This document shows, piece after piece, positions 47,932 through 56,794 of a stretch of 64,000 bases of DNA. Source of the DNA: Paenibacillus sp. P25 (GTDB taxonomy: Bacteria > Bacillota > Bacilli > Paenibacillales > NBRC-103111); contig CP085629.1 of assembly GCA_024704175.1 (NCBI GenBank), positions 62,001-126,000 of the forward strand, in the 5' to 3' direction. Within the stretch, counting starts at the first letter, position 1. Each line of letters begins with the position of its first letter. Both the position numbers and the translations under genes were made by a program. The notes under the pieces were generated by a model. It worked only from the letters and a program-made list of their open reading frames with translations. It was not told the origin of the DNA and searched no databases.

Positions 47932-47945
47932 TGAAAGCGCTTAAC
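47932..47945 (+). promoter_or_regulatory. cre-like site between the deacetylase and fumarase genes
   Basis: TGAAAGCGCTTAAC fits the CcpA operator core. It is about 90 bases upstream of the deacetylase start (minus strand) and 150 upstream of the fumarase start, so either gene could be its target. Confidence 0.5.
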
Positions 47946-48033
47946 AAAATTTTAATGCGGCGTTCCGGAGCGCAGACGTCACGGTTTCTTCCCAATTTCG
48001 TACGCGCATCCGGTTTTTGTCCCGGCCGGATTG

Positions 48034-48042
48034 TGCTATGAT
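48034..48042 (+). promoter_or_regulatory. Extended -10 of the fumarase gene
   Basis: TGCTATGAT is an extended -10 (TGN plus TATGAT) about 50 bases before the start codon. No good -35 is present, which is usual for this class. Confidence 0.55.
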
Positions 48043-48093
48043 AGAACAATAGACTTACTTATTTTCAGCGACGGAAGGAGTCATTCGTTCATT

Positions 48094-49635
48094 ATGAATC
48101 GTTTTCAAGAAAGCATCTATAAACTGATTGTCGAAACTTCCACCAACCTGCCGGGCGACGTCCGTCAGGCGATTCAGGCTGCCCGGGACCAAGAGGATGC
48201 CGGAACGCGTTCCGCGCTTTCCCTGTCCACGATCGCCGATAACATTCAAATGGCTGAATGCAACGTGTCGCCGATCTGTCAGGATACGGGCATGCCGACG
48301 TTCATCGTGCATTGTCCCGTAGGCGCGAATCAGATCGTGATGCGAAAGCAAATTATAGAAGCGGTGGCGCAGGCGACGAAGGACAGCAAGCTCCGCACGA
48401 ACTCTGTGGATTCACTGACCGGCGCGAACAGCGGCGACAATGTGGGACCGGGCACGCCGGTGATCCATTTCGAGCAGTGGGAACGCGACGACATCGAGGC
48501 AAAGCTGATCCTGAAGGGCGGCGGCTGTGAGAACAAGAACATCCAGTACAGCCTGCCGACGGAGCTGGAAGGCCTCGGCAAAGCCGGCCGCGACCTGGAC
48601 GGCATCCGCAAATGCATTATGCACGCGGTATACCAGGCTCAGGGCCAGGGCTGCAGCGCCGGCTTCATCGGCGTAGGCATCGGCGGCGACCGTACGACAG
48701 GCTACGAGCTGGCGAAGCATCAGCTGTTCCGCCGTGCGGATGACGTGAACCCGAATGAAGAGCTGCGCAAGCTCGAGGACTATGTGATGGAGAACGCCAA
48801 CAAGCTCGGCATCGGCACGATGGGCTTCGGCGGCCAAGTGACGCTGCTCGGCTGTAAAATCGGCGTGATGAACCGCCTGCCGGCCAGCTTCTTCGTCTCC
48901 GTCGCCTACAACTGCTGGGCGTTCCGCCGTCAAGGCGTCGTGATTGATCCGGCCACCGGCGATATTAAAGAATGGGTTTACCCGAAAGGCGAGCTCGTCG
49001 AAATGAAGAAAGACGAACCGGCAAAGCAACCGCATCCGAACCGGCGGAGCGCCGCGAGGTTGTGCTGCAGACGCCGATCACGGAAGAGCAAATCCGCCAG
49101 CTGCGCGTGGGCGATGTCGTGATCATCAACGGTCTGATGCATACCGGCCGCGATGCGCTGCACAAATATTTGATGGACCACGATTCTCCGGTTGATCTGA
49201 ACGGCGCGGCCATTTATCACTGCGGACCGGTTATGGCCAAAGAGGCCGACGGCAAGCTGGGTAGTGAAAGCGGCAGGCCCGACGACCAGTATTCGCGAGG
49301 AGCCTTACCAAGGCGACATCATCAAGAAGTTCGGCATTCGCGCGGTCATCGGCAAAGGCGGCATGGGAGCGAAAACGCTCAAAGCGCTGCAGGAACATGG
49401 AGCTGTTTACTTGAACGCCATTGGCGGCGCGGCTCAATATTATGCCCAGTGCTTCAAGAAGGTGGAAGGCGTCGACTTGATGGAGTTCGGCATTCCGGAA
49501 GCAATGTGGCATCTGCAAACCGAAGGCTTTGCGGCCATCGTCACCATGGACTCCCACGGCAACAGCCTGCATGCGGAAGTGGAGAAAGATTCGCTCGGCA
49601 AGTTGTCCCAGTTTAAGGAGCCGGTATTCTCCTAA
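48094..49635 (+). CDS. Class I (iron-sulfur) fumarate hydratase (two frameshifts)
   Basis: About 513 residues with fused alpha and beta parts; interconverts fumarate and malate. Cluster-binding Cys regions are PICQDTGMPTF, KGGGCENKNIQYSLP and TLLGCKIGVMNR; the C-terminal part has TGRDALHKYLMDHDSPVDLNGAAIYHCGPVM and GIRAVIGKGGMGAKTLKAL. The frame breaks near 49025 (missing G) and near 49255 (extra base), and corrected it reads through. ATG 48094 has GAAGGAG at a rather long 13 bases. It is separate from citZ-icd-mdh but supplies the same cycle. Confidence 0.92.
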
Positions 49636-49670
49636 GTTAACCGAATCCTATTCATTGAGCTTGATCGATT

Positions 49671-49705
49671 CCCGGTATCCGTTCATGGATATCGGGTTTC
49701 TTTTT
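49671..49705 (+). terminator. Terminator of the fumarase gene
   Basis: CCCGGTATCC with GGATATCGGG (10 bp, one G-T pair), loop GTTCAT, then TTTCTTTTT. Confidence 0.85.
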
Positions 49706-49846
49706 GGTGGAACGGTGACCATACTATAGATAGGCCGGTTAGTGACCTTTACAAAAAAATTACTGGCGATCCCTTATAAGACCAGGTACGATAAAGAGTA
49801 AAACGTCAGAATTGCACTTACGACCGCATGGAGGGTAGCCGTCCTT

Positions 49847-51650
49847 ATGAACAAGTTTCGAGCCCGGTTAACGTTGATTTTTATTTTGCTGATCGGTACG
49901 TCCGTCATGGCGGCGGGGATTTTTGTGGCGAAAATGCTGCAGGATTCGCACATCGACGCCTTGATTACGAATATGAAGCGGGAGCTCGGAATCATTCTTG
50001 TCACGATCGACTGGAAGAAGGATGGCGGCGTGGAAGAGCAGATGCGTTATTTCACGGACCAGGCCGAGCGGCTGAAAAAGACCGCGGACGCCCGGGTTAC
50101 CTTCATTCGCGCCGACGGCAAGGTGCTGGGCGATTCCGATCACGATCCGGCCGATATGGAGAATCATTCGAATCGTCCGGAAATCATCGACGCCGCCAAG
50201 ACAGGTAAGTTCGGTTATTCGACGCGTTACAGCGATACGATCGGGCGCAATTTGCTGTATGTGGCCGTTCCGGTCAAAGACGGCGGACAAACCTCAGGCT
50301 ACCTCCGCCTCGCTATGGAGCTGACGCAAGTGGAAGAGTCGATCCGCCAGGTATGGTTTGCGCTCGGCGTCGGGTCGCTCATCGTGTTTGCCATCGCCGG
50401 CCTGATCAGCTATCGTGTCGCTTACGGCATTACGCGCCCGATCGAGCTGATGACGCACGCCGCCCAGCAGATCACGGACATGAACTATAAATACCGCGTC
50501 ACGGTGCAGAAAAAGGATGAAATCGGCCAGCTCGGCACGGCCATCAACCGGATGGCGGACAGCCTGCGGCTGCAGATGAACCGGATTTCGGAGAACGAGA
50601 ACCGGCTGAAGAGCGTGCTGGAGAATATGGTCAGCGGGGTCGTGATGATCGATAAAGACGGACGGATCGGGCCGCTCAACCGGTCTGCGGAAGAGATTCT
50701 CGGGTTTACGGAGCAGGAGCCGCTGGGCAAGAAATTCGACGAGGCGAAGCAGCAGTACGAGTTCACCCAGCTCATCCAGGAATGCATCGATGCCCGGGAG
50801 CATATCCGGGACGAGATGATTTTCTACTACCCGACGGAACGGATTCTGGAAATCAACCTGAGTCCGATCGCGCAAACGGTTGAGGACTGGGCCGGGGTGC
50901 TGATCGTGCTTCATGATATTACCGCCGTTAGGCGGCTCGAGCGGATGCGCAGCGAGTTTGTCGCCAACGTATCGCATGAGCTGAAGACGCCGATCGCGGC
51001 CGTCAAGGGCTTTGCCGAGACGCCGCTGGCGGGGGCGCTAAACGATAAGGAAACGGCCAGGTCGTTCCTGCAGATCATTTTCGACGAGAGCGAGCGCTTG
51101 AACCGATTGATCGGAGATATCCTGGAGCTGTCCAAGATCGAATCCAAGCGAATTCCGCTGCAGTTTTCGCCGGTTGAGCTTGATGTGTTTTTGACCAATT
51201 GCATGAATGTCATGAAGACGGAAGCGAAGAAAAAATCGATCGAGCTGGATCTGCAGGTGCAGCCCGATTTATATATGGAAGCCGACGAGGACCGGTCTGC
51301 GGCAAATCATGATCAACTTGCTCTCCAACGGCATTAACTATACGCCTGAAGGCGGCAAGGTGAAGCTGAAGGCGGAGCTGGTCGCGAGCGGTGAGGAAGG
51401 GGCGGAATTCGATTCGGTCCGGTTCACAATCTCCGATACGGGCATCGGCATCCCCAAGAAGGACCTGCCGCGCATCTTCGAACGCTTTTACCGGGTGGAC
51501 AAGGCCCGCTCCCGGGGATCCGGCGGTACGGGACTCGGGCTGTCGATCGTGAAGCACCTGGTGGAGCTGCATAAGGGCACGATCCGCGTGGAAAGCGAGG
51601 TCGGCATGGGCTCGAAATTTATTATCGATATGCCGATTCTGCAGCAATAA
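49847..51650 (+). CDS. phoR: PhoR-like sensor histidine kinase (one frameshift)
   Basis: About 600 residues: an N-terminal membrane helix (LTLIFILLIGTSVMAAGIFVA), an extracytoplasmic sensor domain, a second helix (VWFALGVGSLIVFAIAGLISY), HAMP (ITRPIELMTHAAQQITDMNYKYRV), PAS (NRLKSVLENMVSGVVMIDKDG), the phospho-acceptor FVANVSHELKTPIAAVKGF and an ATPase lobe (NLLSNGINYTPEGGKV, DTGIGIPKKDLPRIFERFYRVDKARS, GTGLGLSIVKHLV). The frame breaks near 51298 (extra T). Domain order and the H-box closely match PhoR of Bacillales. The gene precedes, rather than follows, the regulator. Confidence 0.82.
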
Positions 51651-51714
51651 GCGTTTGTCAGGCGCTGGCCTCTGTGTTAAGCTGGTGTAAAAGAAATAAA
51701 TTCGGGGGATTTCC

Positions 51715-52435
51715 ATGCCGCAAAAAATATTGGTTATCGAAGACGAACCGACGCTGGCCAGGCTCGCTGTCCTATAACCTGTCGCAGGAAGGCTATGAGA
51801 CCAAGGTAGCCGACCATGGCGGGGACGGACTGCAGACGGCGGTGCAGCGACCGTTCGATTTGATTATTTTGGATATTATGCTGCCGGGAATGAACGGATT
51901 CGAGATCTTATCCAAGCTTCGCCAGAAGGGCAACAAGACGCCTGTCATCATTCTCACGGCACGCAATGCAGAGGAAGAGGTGGTGCAGGGTCTGAAGTTC
52001 GGCGCCGACGATTATATCACGAAGCCGTTCGGCGTGGCCGAGCCGCTGGCCAGGGTATCCGCGGTGCTTCGCAGGACGATGTCCGAGGAGCAATTGCAGG
52101 ATAAGGCGCCGGGCGGGGAGAAGGTCATCGCCGTCGGCGATTTATACATTTATCCGGAGAAATACGAGGTGCTGCTGAACGGCGAATCGATTCCAGCGCG
52201 TCCCAAGGAATTCGAGGTGCTGCTGTATCTCGTGCAGCGGCCAGGCGTCGTGGTGACACGGGACGATCTGATGAACATCGTCTGGGGCTTCGATTATATC
52301 GGCGGCCAGCGTACCGTGGACGTCCATGTCAGCTCGCTGCGCAAGAAGCTGGAGATGAACCAGGAGTCGGTCCAGATCGAATCGATCCGCGGCGTCGGAT
52401 ACAAGCTCGTCACCTCGGCGGGCAAAAAAGCATAA
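51715..52435 (+). CDS. phoP: PhoP-like OmpR-family response regulator (one frameshift)
   Basis: About 240 residues. Receiver: KILVIEDEPTLARL, phospho-Asp in LIILDIMLPGMNGFEIL, switch Thr in PVIILTARN and Lys in DDYITKPFG. OmpR winged helix: IPARPKEFEVLLYLVQRPGVVVTRDDLMNIVWGFDYIGGQRTVDVHVSSLRKKLE. The frame breaks near 51766 (extra base before LSYNLSQEGYETK). ATG 51715 has CGGGGGA upstream. Paired with the kinase upstream. The PhoP assignment rests on pairing and similarity; ResD-like alternatives exist. The PhoP-like box before ppk is a candidate target. Confidence 0.78.
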
Positions 52436-52449
52436 GCAATACGGACGGA

Positions 52450-52479
52450 AGCTTGCAGCAATGACTGCAGGCTTTTTTT
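52450..52479 (+). terminator. Terminator of the kinase/regulator operon
   Basis: AGCTTGCAG with CTGCAGGCT, loop CAATGA, followed by seven T. Confidence 0.85.
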
Positions 52480-52484
52480 GTTTT

Positions 52485-52715
52485 AAAAAGAAGTCGAAGA
52501 CCCCTCGAAGTAGACTCAGAGGGAGCGGGTATAGGGTGGAGCGTATGCTTCCGAAGCAGTTTTCCGATGGAAAACTCTGAAGCAAAGCGTTCGCCTTTAA
52601 AATCGTGTTCCCACCTCTAATTTAGAATTCAAAAGAACACGATTTTAACAGCGATCGGAACCCTATACCCGCCCCTCCCACAACTCAAACGCACGGGTTT
52701 CACTCGACTCTTTTT
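52485..52715. mobile_element. MITE-like palindromic element, ~230 bp
   Basis: The ends form an imperfect inverted repeat (AAAAAGAAGTCGAAG at the left against CTCGACTCTTTTT at the right). Inside, GGGAGCGGGTATAGGGT (52521-52537) pairs with ACCCTATACCCGCCCCTCCC (52660-52679). Further in are two perfect hairpins: AGTTTTCC-GAT-GGAAAACT (52558-52576) and AAAATCGTGTTC (52599) with GAACACGATTTT (52635). No coding frame is present. It fills most of the 388-bp gap between the regulator and the Gfo/Idh/MocA gene. Confidence 0.75.
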
Positions 52716-52823
52716 ATCCCCTGGTGACAGAATCGAATAATATTTGCACCAGATTTGAAATATCTTTTTACGCCGAATTTGACTATACTAGGCTCGTAGA
52801 GATGACAAGGAGGTTTGGTCCAG

Positions 52824-53907
52824 ATGTCCAAAACGTTCAGAATCGGAATAATCGGATGCGGCGGAATCGCGAACGGCAAGCATATGCCGGCACTCAAAAA
52901 TCAACCCAATGCCGAAATGGTGGCTTTCTGCGATATAGTAGAGGAACGGGCGCGCGAAGCGGCGGACAAATACGGCGCCGAGGATGCGAAAGTATACACG
53001 GACTACCGGGAGCCTGCTCGCCGACACCAGCCTGGACGTCGTTCATATTTGTACGCCGAACGATTCCCATGCGGAAATCACGATCGCTTCCCTCGAATCC
53101 GGCAAGCACGTCATGTGCGAGAAGCCGATGGCGAAGACCGCCGCGGATGCCCGCCGGATGGTGGAAGCGGCCAAACGGACCGGCAAGAAGCTTACGATCG
53201 GTTACCAGAACCGGTTCCGCCAGGATAGCCAGTTTCTCAAGCAGATTTGCTCCGACGGTGAGCTTGGCGAAATTTACTATGCCAAAGCGCATGCGATTCG
53301 CCGCCGCGCGGTACCGACCTGGGGCGTATTCCTCGACGAGGAGAAGCAGGGCGGCGGGCCGCTGATCGATATCGGCACCCATGCGCTGGATTTGACCCTC
53401 TGGATGATGGACAACTATAAGCCGAAAGCGGTTCTCGGCACGGCCTTCCATAAACTGTCGGGACGCGAGAATGCGGCCAACGCCTGGGGTCCTTGGGATC
53501 CGGCCAAATTCACGGTGGAAGACTCGGCCTTCGGCATGATCACCATGCAGAACGGCGCTACCATCGTGCTCGAATCGAGCTGGGCGATCAACATGCTGCA
53601 GACCGGGGAAGCGAAGACGACGCTTTGCGGAACCGAAGGCGGAGCGGACATGCAGGACGGCCTGCGCATTAACGGCGAAAAGCACAGCCGCTTGTACATG
53701 AACCAAATCCAGCTGGATGCTAAAGGTGTGGACTTCTACGACGGCAAGCAGGAAAGCCCCGCCGACCTGGAAGCCCGGCTGTGGCTCGAGGCGATCGAGA
53801 AGGATATCGATCCGGTGGTTACACCCGAGCAGGCCTGCGTCGTTTCGGAAATTCTCGAAGCGATCTACGAATCGTCGAAGACCGGCAAAGCCGTTTATTT
53901 CGAATAG
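52824..53907 (+). CDS. Gfo/Idh/MocA-family oxidoreductase (one frameshift)
   Basis: About 361 residues. N-terminal Rossmann loop IGIIGCGGIANGKHMPAL, then HICTPNDSHAEITIASLESGKHVMCEKPMAKT with the conserved EKP lysine, and the C-terminal domain with GGGPLIDIGTHALDLTLWMMD (catalytic His). The frame breaks near 53010 (one extra G). These enzymes use NAD(P) to oxidise sugars or inositols; the substrate is unknown. ATG 52824 follows AAGGAGG. It is a single-gene transcript ended by a bidirectional terminator. Confidence 0.9.
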
Positions 53908-53929
53908 TAACATTTTACCAATAAAAGGA

Positions 53930-53971
53930 AGCCCTGCTCATCCGGCATTTCGGACGATGCAGGGCTTTTTG
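53930..53971 (+). terminator. Bidirectional terminator between the oxidoreductase gene and cydB
   Basis: AGCCCTGC with GCAGGGCT and an inner CCG/CGG stem, then TTTTT. It ends next to the cydB stop on the other strand. Confidence 0.85.
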
Positions 53972-53972
53972 C

Positions 53973-55024
53973 TTAAATCGTTTCGTTCCGCTCACTTCCC
54001 CGTTTGCCCTGAACATACGCCGCATCAAACAGAAACAGCCGCATTAGCAGTAGAAGCGAAGGGATCAGCAGGCACAGGCCGGCGATAAAAGCGATAATCA
54101 GCGCGAGGCCCATGGCCGGGTTCGTTATACTCTCATGAATCGTCACCATCGGATACAGGATGTAGGGCAGATGCGATGCCCCGTAGCCGAAGAAGGCGAA
54201 AGCAAACTGCAGCATGACGAATACGAACGACCAGCCAAGCGAAGTGCGGCGCCAGATCAGCCATGTAGCGGCCAGGAAGCACAGGAACGAGAGCACAAAC
54301 ATCCAGGACAGATCCAGCATCCGGTAAAAGTGCTCCGGGTTATGCCGATAGATCGAGAAAAACACAAGCAGACTGCATAGAATCGTCGGCGCGCTCCAAC
54401 CGATCGCATAGCTGCGCAGCAGCACTCCATGGCGGGCAAATCGCCGGCTTTGGACGCATAGTACGTGAGAAAAGCGGCGGAGATGAACAGCACGCTGACC
54501 AAAGCGAGCAGGACGACGGACCAGGCGTAGGGGCTGGTGAAGAGCTTGAGATACAGCGGCTCGACGCGTCCGTTCGTTTCCGTAATAAAGCCTCCCTCCG
54601 ATAACGTGAGCACGATGGACAGCGAAGCCGGAATGAAGAGACCGCTTGCGCCGTAGAGCAGCGTATACAGCCGGCTCTCCCTGGCACCGTACGCATTGAA
54701 CGCATAATACGAGCCGCGGATCGCGATCAGGACGATGGCGATACTCCCCGGAATCAGCAGGGCCGTTCCCAAATAATAAGCGGTGTCCGGAAAAAATCCG
54801 ACCATTCCGACCATGAAGAAGACCAAAAAAACATTGGTGACCTCCCACACGGGCGATAAGTATCTCGCGATGATGGTTTGGACTATGGGCTTTTTCCCCG
54901 TTAAATCGCTGTAATAGCTGAAGAAGCCCGCCCCGAAATCGATGGATGCGACGATCAGATAGCCGTATAAAAAAATCCACAGCACGGTAATCCCGATCAG
55001 CTCAATACTCATATTCGGGTTCAT
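53973..55024 (-). CDS. cydB: Cytochrome bd-type quinol oxidase subunit II (one frameshift)
   Basis: About 350 residues with eight or nine membrane helices: ITVLWIFLYGYLIVASIDFGAGFFSYY (the quinol-oxidase subunit II start), VTNVFLVFFMVGMVGFFPDTAYY, IAIVLIAIRGSYYAFNAYG and a C-terminal YPMVTIHESITNPAMGLALIIAFIAG. The frame breaks near 54427 (missing base restores MEVLLRSYAIGWSAPTIL). I start at the Met of MNPNMSIELIG (55024) because GGGGAGG lies 9 bases upstream; it overlaps cydA by 23 bases. Confidence 0.9.
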
Positions 55025-56381
55025 ACCGCTTCGCCTCCCCGATACCAAGCTTGGTCATTTCCTGCTCGGCGGTATTCCGGTCAAACATGCGCCGCAGAAT
55101 GATCCAGGAGGTAAAGCCTAACAAAGCGTAGAGCAGGGAGAACAGCAGCAGCATCCAGTCGACATGGGGCGCGGTCGTCGCTCCTTCGACCGTCTTCATA
55201 TAGCCGCGAAGAATCCAGGGCTGGCGGCCGATCTCAGCCAGCGACCAGCCGCATTCGATGGCGATCATCGACAGCGGTCCGGACAGCACAATGACCTGCA
55301 GGAGCGACCGGGGAAGCGGGAGTTCTCCTTTTTTCCGCTTCAGGTTCCTCCACAGCAATATCAGATAAATCAGGCTTACGGCGATAAGCAGGGTGCCGAT
55401 GGCGACCATGATATCGAAGAAATAATGGACGATTAGGGGAGGGATATTTTCTTTGGGAAAATCGTTCAGCCCCTGTACGACGGCATCCGGCCGGCCGAAA
55501 GCGAGAATGCTGAGCAGATAAGGGATCTTGATCCCGTATTTCACTTCATTCTCATCGGTTAAGACGCCGCCAAACACGAGCGGCGCCCGGTCCGCCGTCT
55601 CGAAATGCCATTCCGCCGCGGCCAATTTCTCCGGCTGGTATTCCGCGAGGAATTTCCCGGACAGGTCGCCGATAAACGCCGTAGCAAGCGAGAAGACAAG
55701 GCCGGCGACCATCGTGAGCTTCAGCGCTTTCGTATAGTACATATGCCTTCTGCCTTTGAGCAGGGAATAAGCCGCAATACCCGCCAAGGCAAAGGCACTG
55801 GTCATATAGGCCGACGATAGCACGTGAGCGGTCTTGGTCGGTGTGGCCGGATTGAACATGGCTAGCGGCGGATCGATATCGACGATCGTCCGGCCCGCCA
55901 GGGTAAATCCCTGCGGCGTATTCATGAACGCATTCACGGCCGTGATGAAGAAAGCGGAAGCCGAGGAACCGATGACCACGGGAATCACGAAGCTGAAATG
56001 GACCCAGGGATTGCGGAACCGGTCCCATGTATACAAATATATGCCGAGAAATATGGCCTCGAAGAAGAAAGCGAACGTCTCCATGAACAGCGGCGGCGCG
56101 ATCGCTTGTCCCGCAATCTGCATGAAGCTGGGCCACAGCAGGTTCAGTTGAAAGCCAATCGACGTGCCGGTAACAACACCGACGGCTACCGTAATGGTAA
56201 AACCGCGGGCCCAACGCCGGGCCAGGAGCAGATAATGCGGGTCCTTGCGGCGGATGCCGAGCCATTCGGCGATCGCGATCATGACGGGCACGCCGACCCC
56301 GATTGTGGCGAAGATGATGTGAAAGCCCAGCGTGAGTCCGGTAAGAATACGGCTGTATAAGGCCGGATCGTATTGCGGCAT
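55002..56381 (-). CDS. cydA: Cytochrome bd-type quinol oxidase subunit I (short Q-loop)
   Basis: 459 residues; reduces O2 with quinol electrons in the membrane without pumping protons. Heme-ligand regions are SRILTGLTLGFHIIFATIGVG (first His) and KTAHVLSSAYMTSAFA (second His); GWSLAEIGRQPWILRGYMKT is the conserved WxxxExGRQPW segment. The short length fits the CioA/YthA-type oxidases, which have a short quinol loop. TAAAGGAGTGG precedes the ATG. A Rex-type operator lies ~60 bases upstream, and a mobile element begins about 125 bases upstream. Intact ORF. Confidence 0.93.
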   Translation of the reverse strand: MPQYDPALYSRILTGLTLGFHIIFATIGVGVPVMIAIAEWLGIRRKDPHYLLLARRWARGFTITVAVGVVTGTSIGFQLNLLWPSFMQIAGQAIAPPLFMETFAFFFEAIFLGIYLYTWDRFRNPWVHFSFVIPVVIGSSASAFFITAVNAFMNTPQGFTLAGRTIVDIDPPLAMFNPATPTKTAHVLSSAYMTSAFALAGIAAYSLLKGRRHMYYTKALKLTMVAGLVFSLATAFIGDLSGKFLAEYQPEKLAAAEWHFETADRAPLVFGGVLTDENEVKYGIKIPYLLSILAFGRPDAVVQGLNDFPKENIPPLIVHYFFDIMVAIGTLLIAVSLIYLILLWRNLKRKKGELPLPRSLLQVIVLSGPLSMIAIECGWSLAEIGRQPWILRGYMKTVEGATTAPHVDWMLLLFSLLYALLGFTSWIILRRMFDRNTAEQEMTKLGIGEAKRYEPEYEY

Positions 56382-56439
56382 GTGTTTCCACTCCTTTACA
56401 AATGAATTTTAACCTATATATGGTTATTATAATCATTGT

Positions 56440-56457
56440 ATGTGATTATTTTCACAA
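56440..56457 (-). promoter_or_regulatory. Rex-type operator before cydA
   Basis: On the cyd strand the site reads TTGTGA-AAATAA-TCACAT, close to the Rex consensus TTGTGA-N6-TCACAA. A TATAAT (56426-56431 on the minus strand) lies just downstream, so bound Rex would block the promoter until NADH rises. B. subtilis cydABCD is a known Rex target. Confidence 0.78.
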
Positions 56458-56520
56458 TAAGTTTGAAGAAGCGGTGAAGAAACGGTTTCAAATTGATGAA
56501 TAGTAGTGTGTGTGGCGTTC

Positions 56521-56580
56521 TGAAATAGAGTTGTTTAATCTGAAATAAAGTTGTTTAACCTGAAATAAAGTTGTTTAATG
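56521..56580 (+). repeat. Three 20-bp direct repeats, candidate TnsB-binding sites
   Basis: Units at 56521, 56541 and 56561, each TGAAATARAG followed by TTGTTTAAYC/G, differ at only a few positions and are exactly head to tail. Tn7 ends carry several ~22-bp TnsB sites, and the first site starts close to the terminus, as here (10-14 bases from a TGT). A perfect palindrome TTTGCAATTGCAAA follows at 56584-56597. Confidence 0.75.
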
Positions 56581-56632
56581 AAATTTGCAATTGCAAACAT
56601 GGAATGATAAGAGGGATTTACGGTAAGGAAAT

Positions 56633-56661
56633 AAGTCGCTAGCTAAGCTGGCGACTTTTTT
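56633..56661 (+). terminator. Inward-side hairpin terminator near the transposon end
   Basis: AAGTCGCTAGC pairs with GCTGGCGACTT (11 bp, one G-T), loop TAA, then TTTT. No + strand gene precedes it in the window, so it may insulate the cargo from outside transcription or end a small RNA starting at the element edge. The remainder of 56382-56794 holds the Rex site and the repeats. Confidence 0.7.
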
Positions 56662-56794
56662 GTTGAATGGTGCTATTTGTTTCCCGCATAGGTTTATCTT
56701 CTAGTATCGTAATTAGGTTTTTTCCCATAAGCAGGAAATGTAAATAAAATGTCGTAAATAGTATATAAGTTACAGGTAAAGTGAGGATTAAAAA

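Noticed and set aside
56521..56580. CRISPR repeats or plasmid iterons
   Set aside because: The 20-bp units abut without spacers and no replication gene is adjacent. Position at the edge of a tnsAB element favours TnsB sites.
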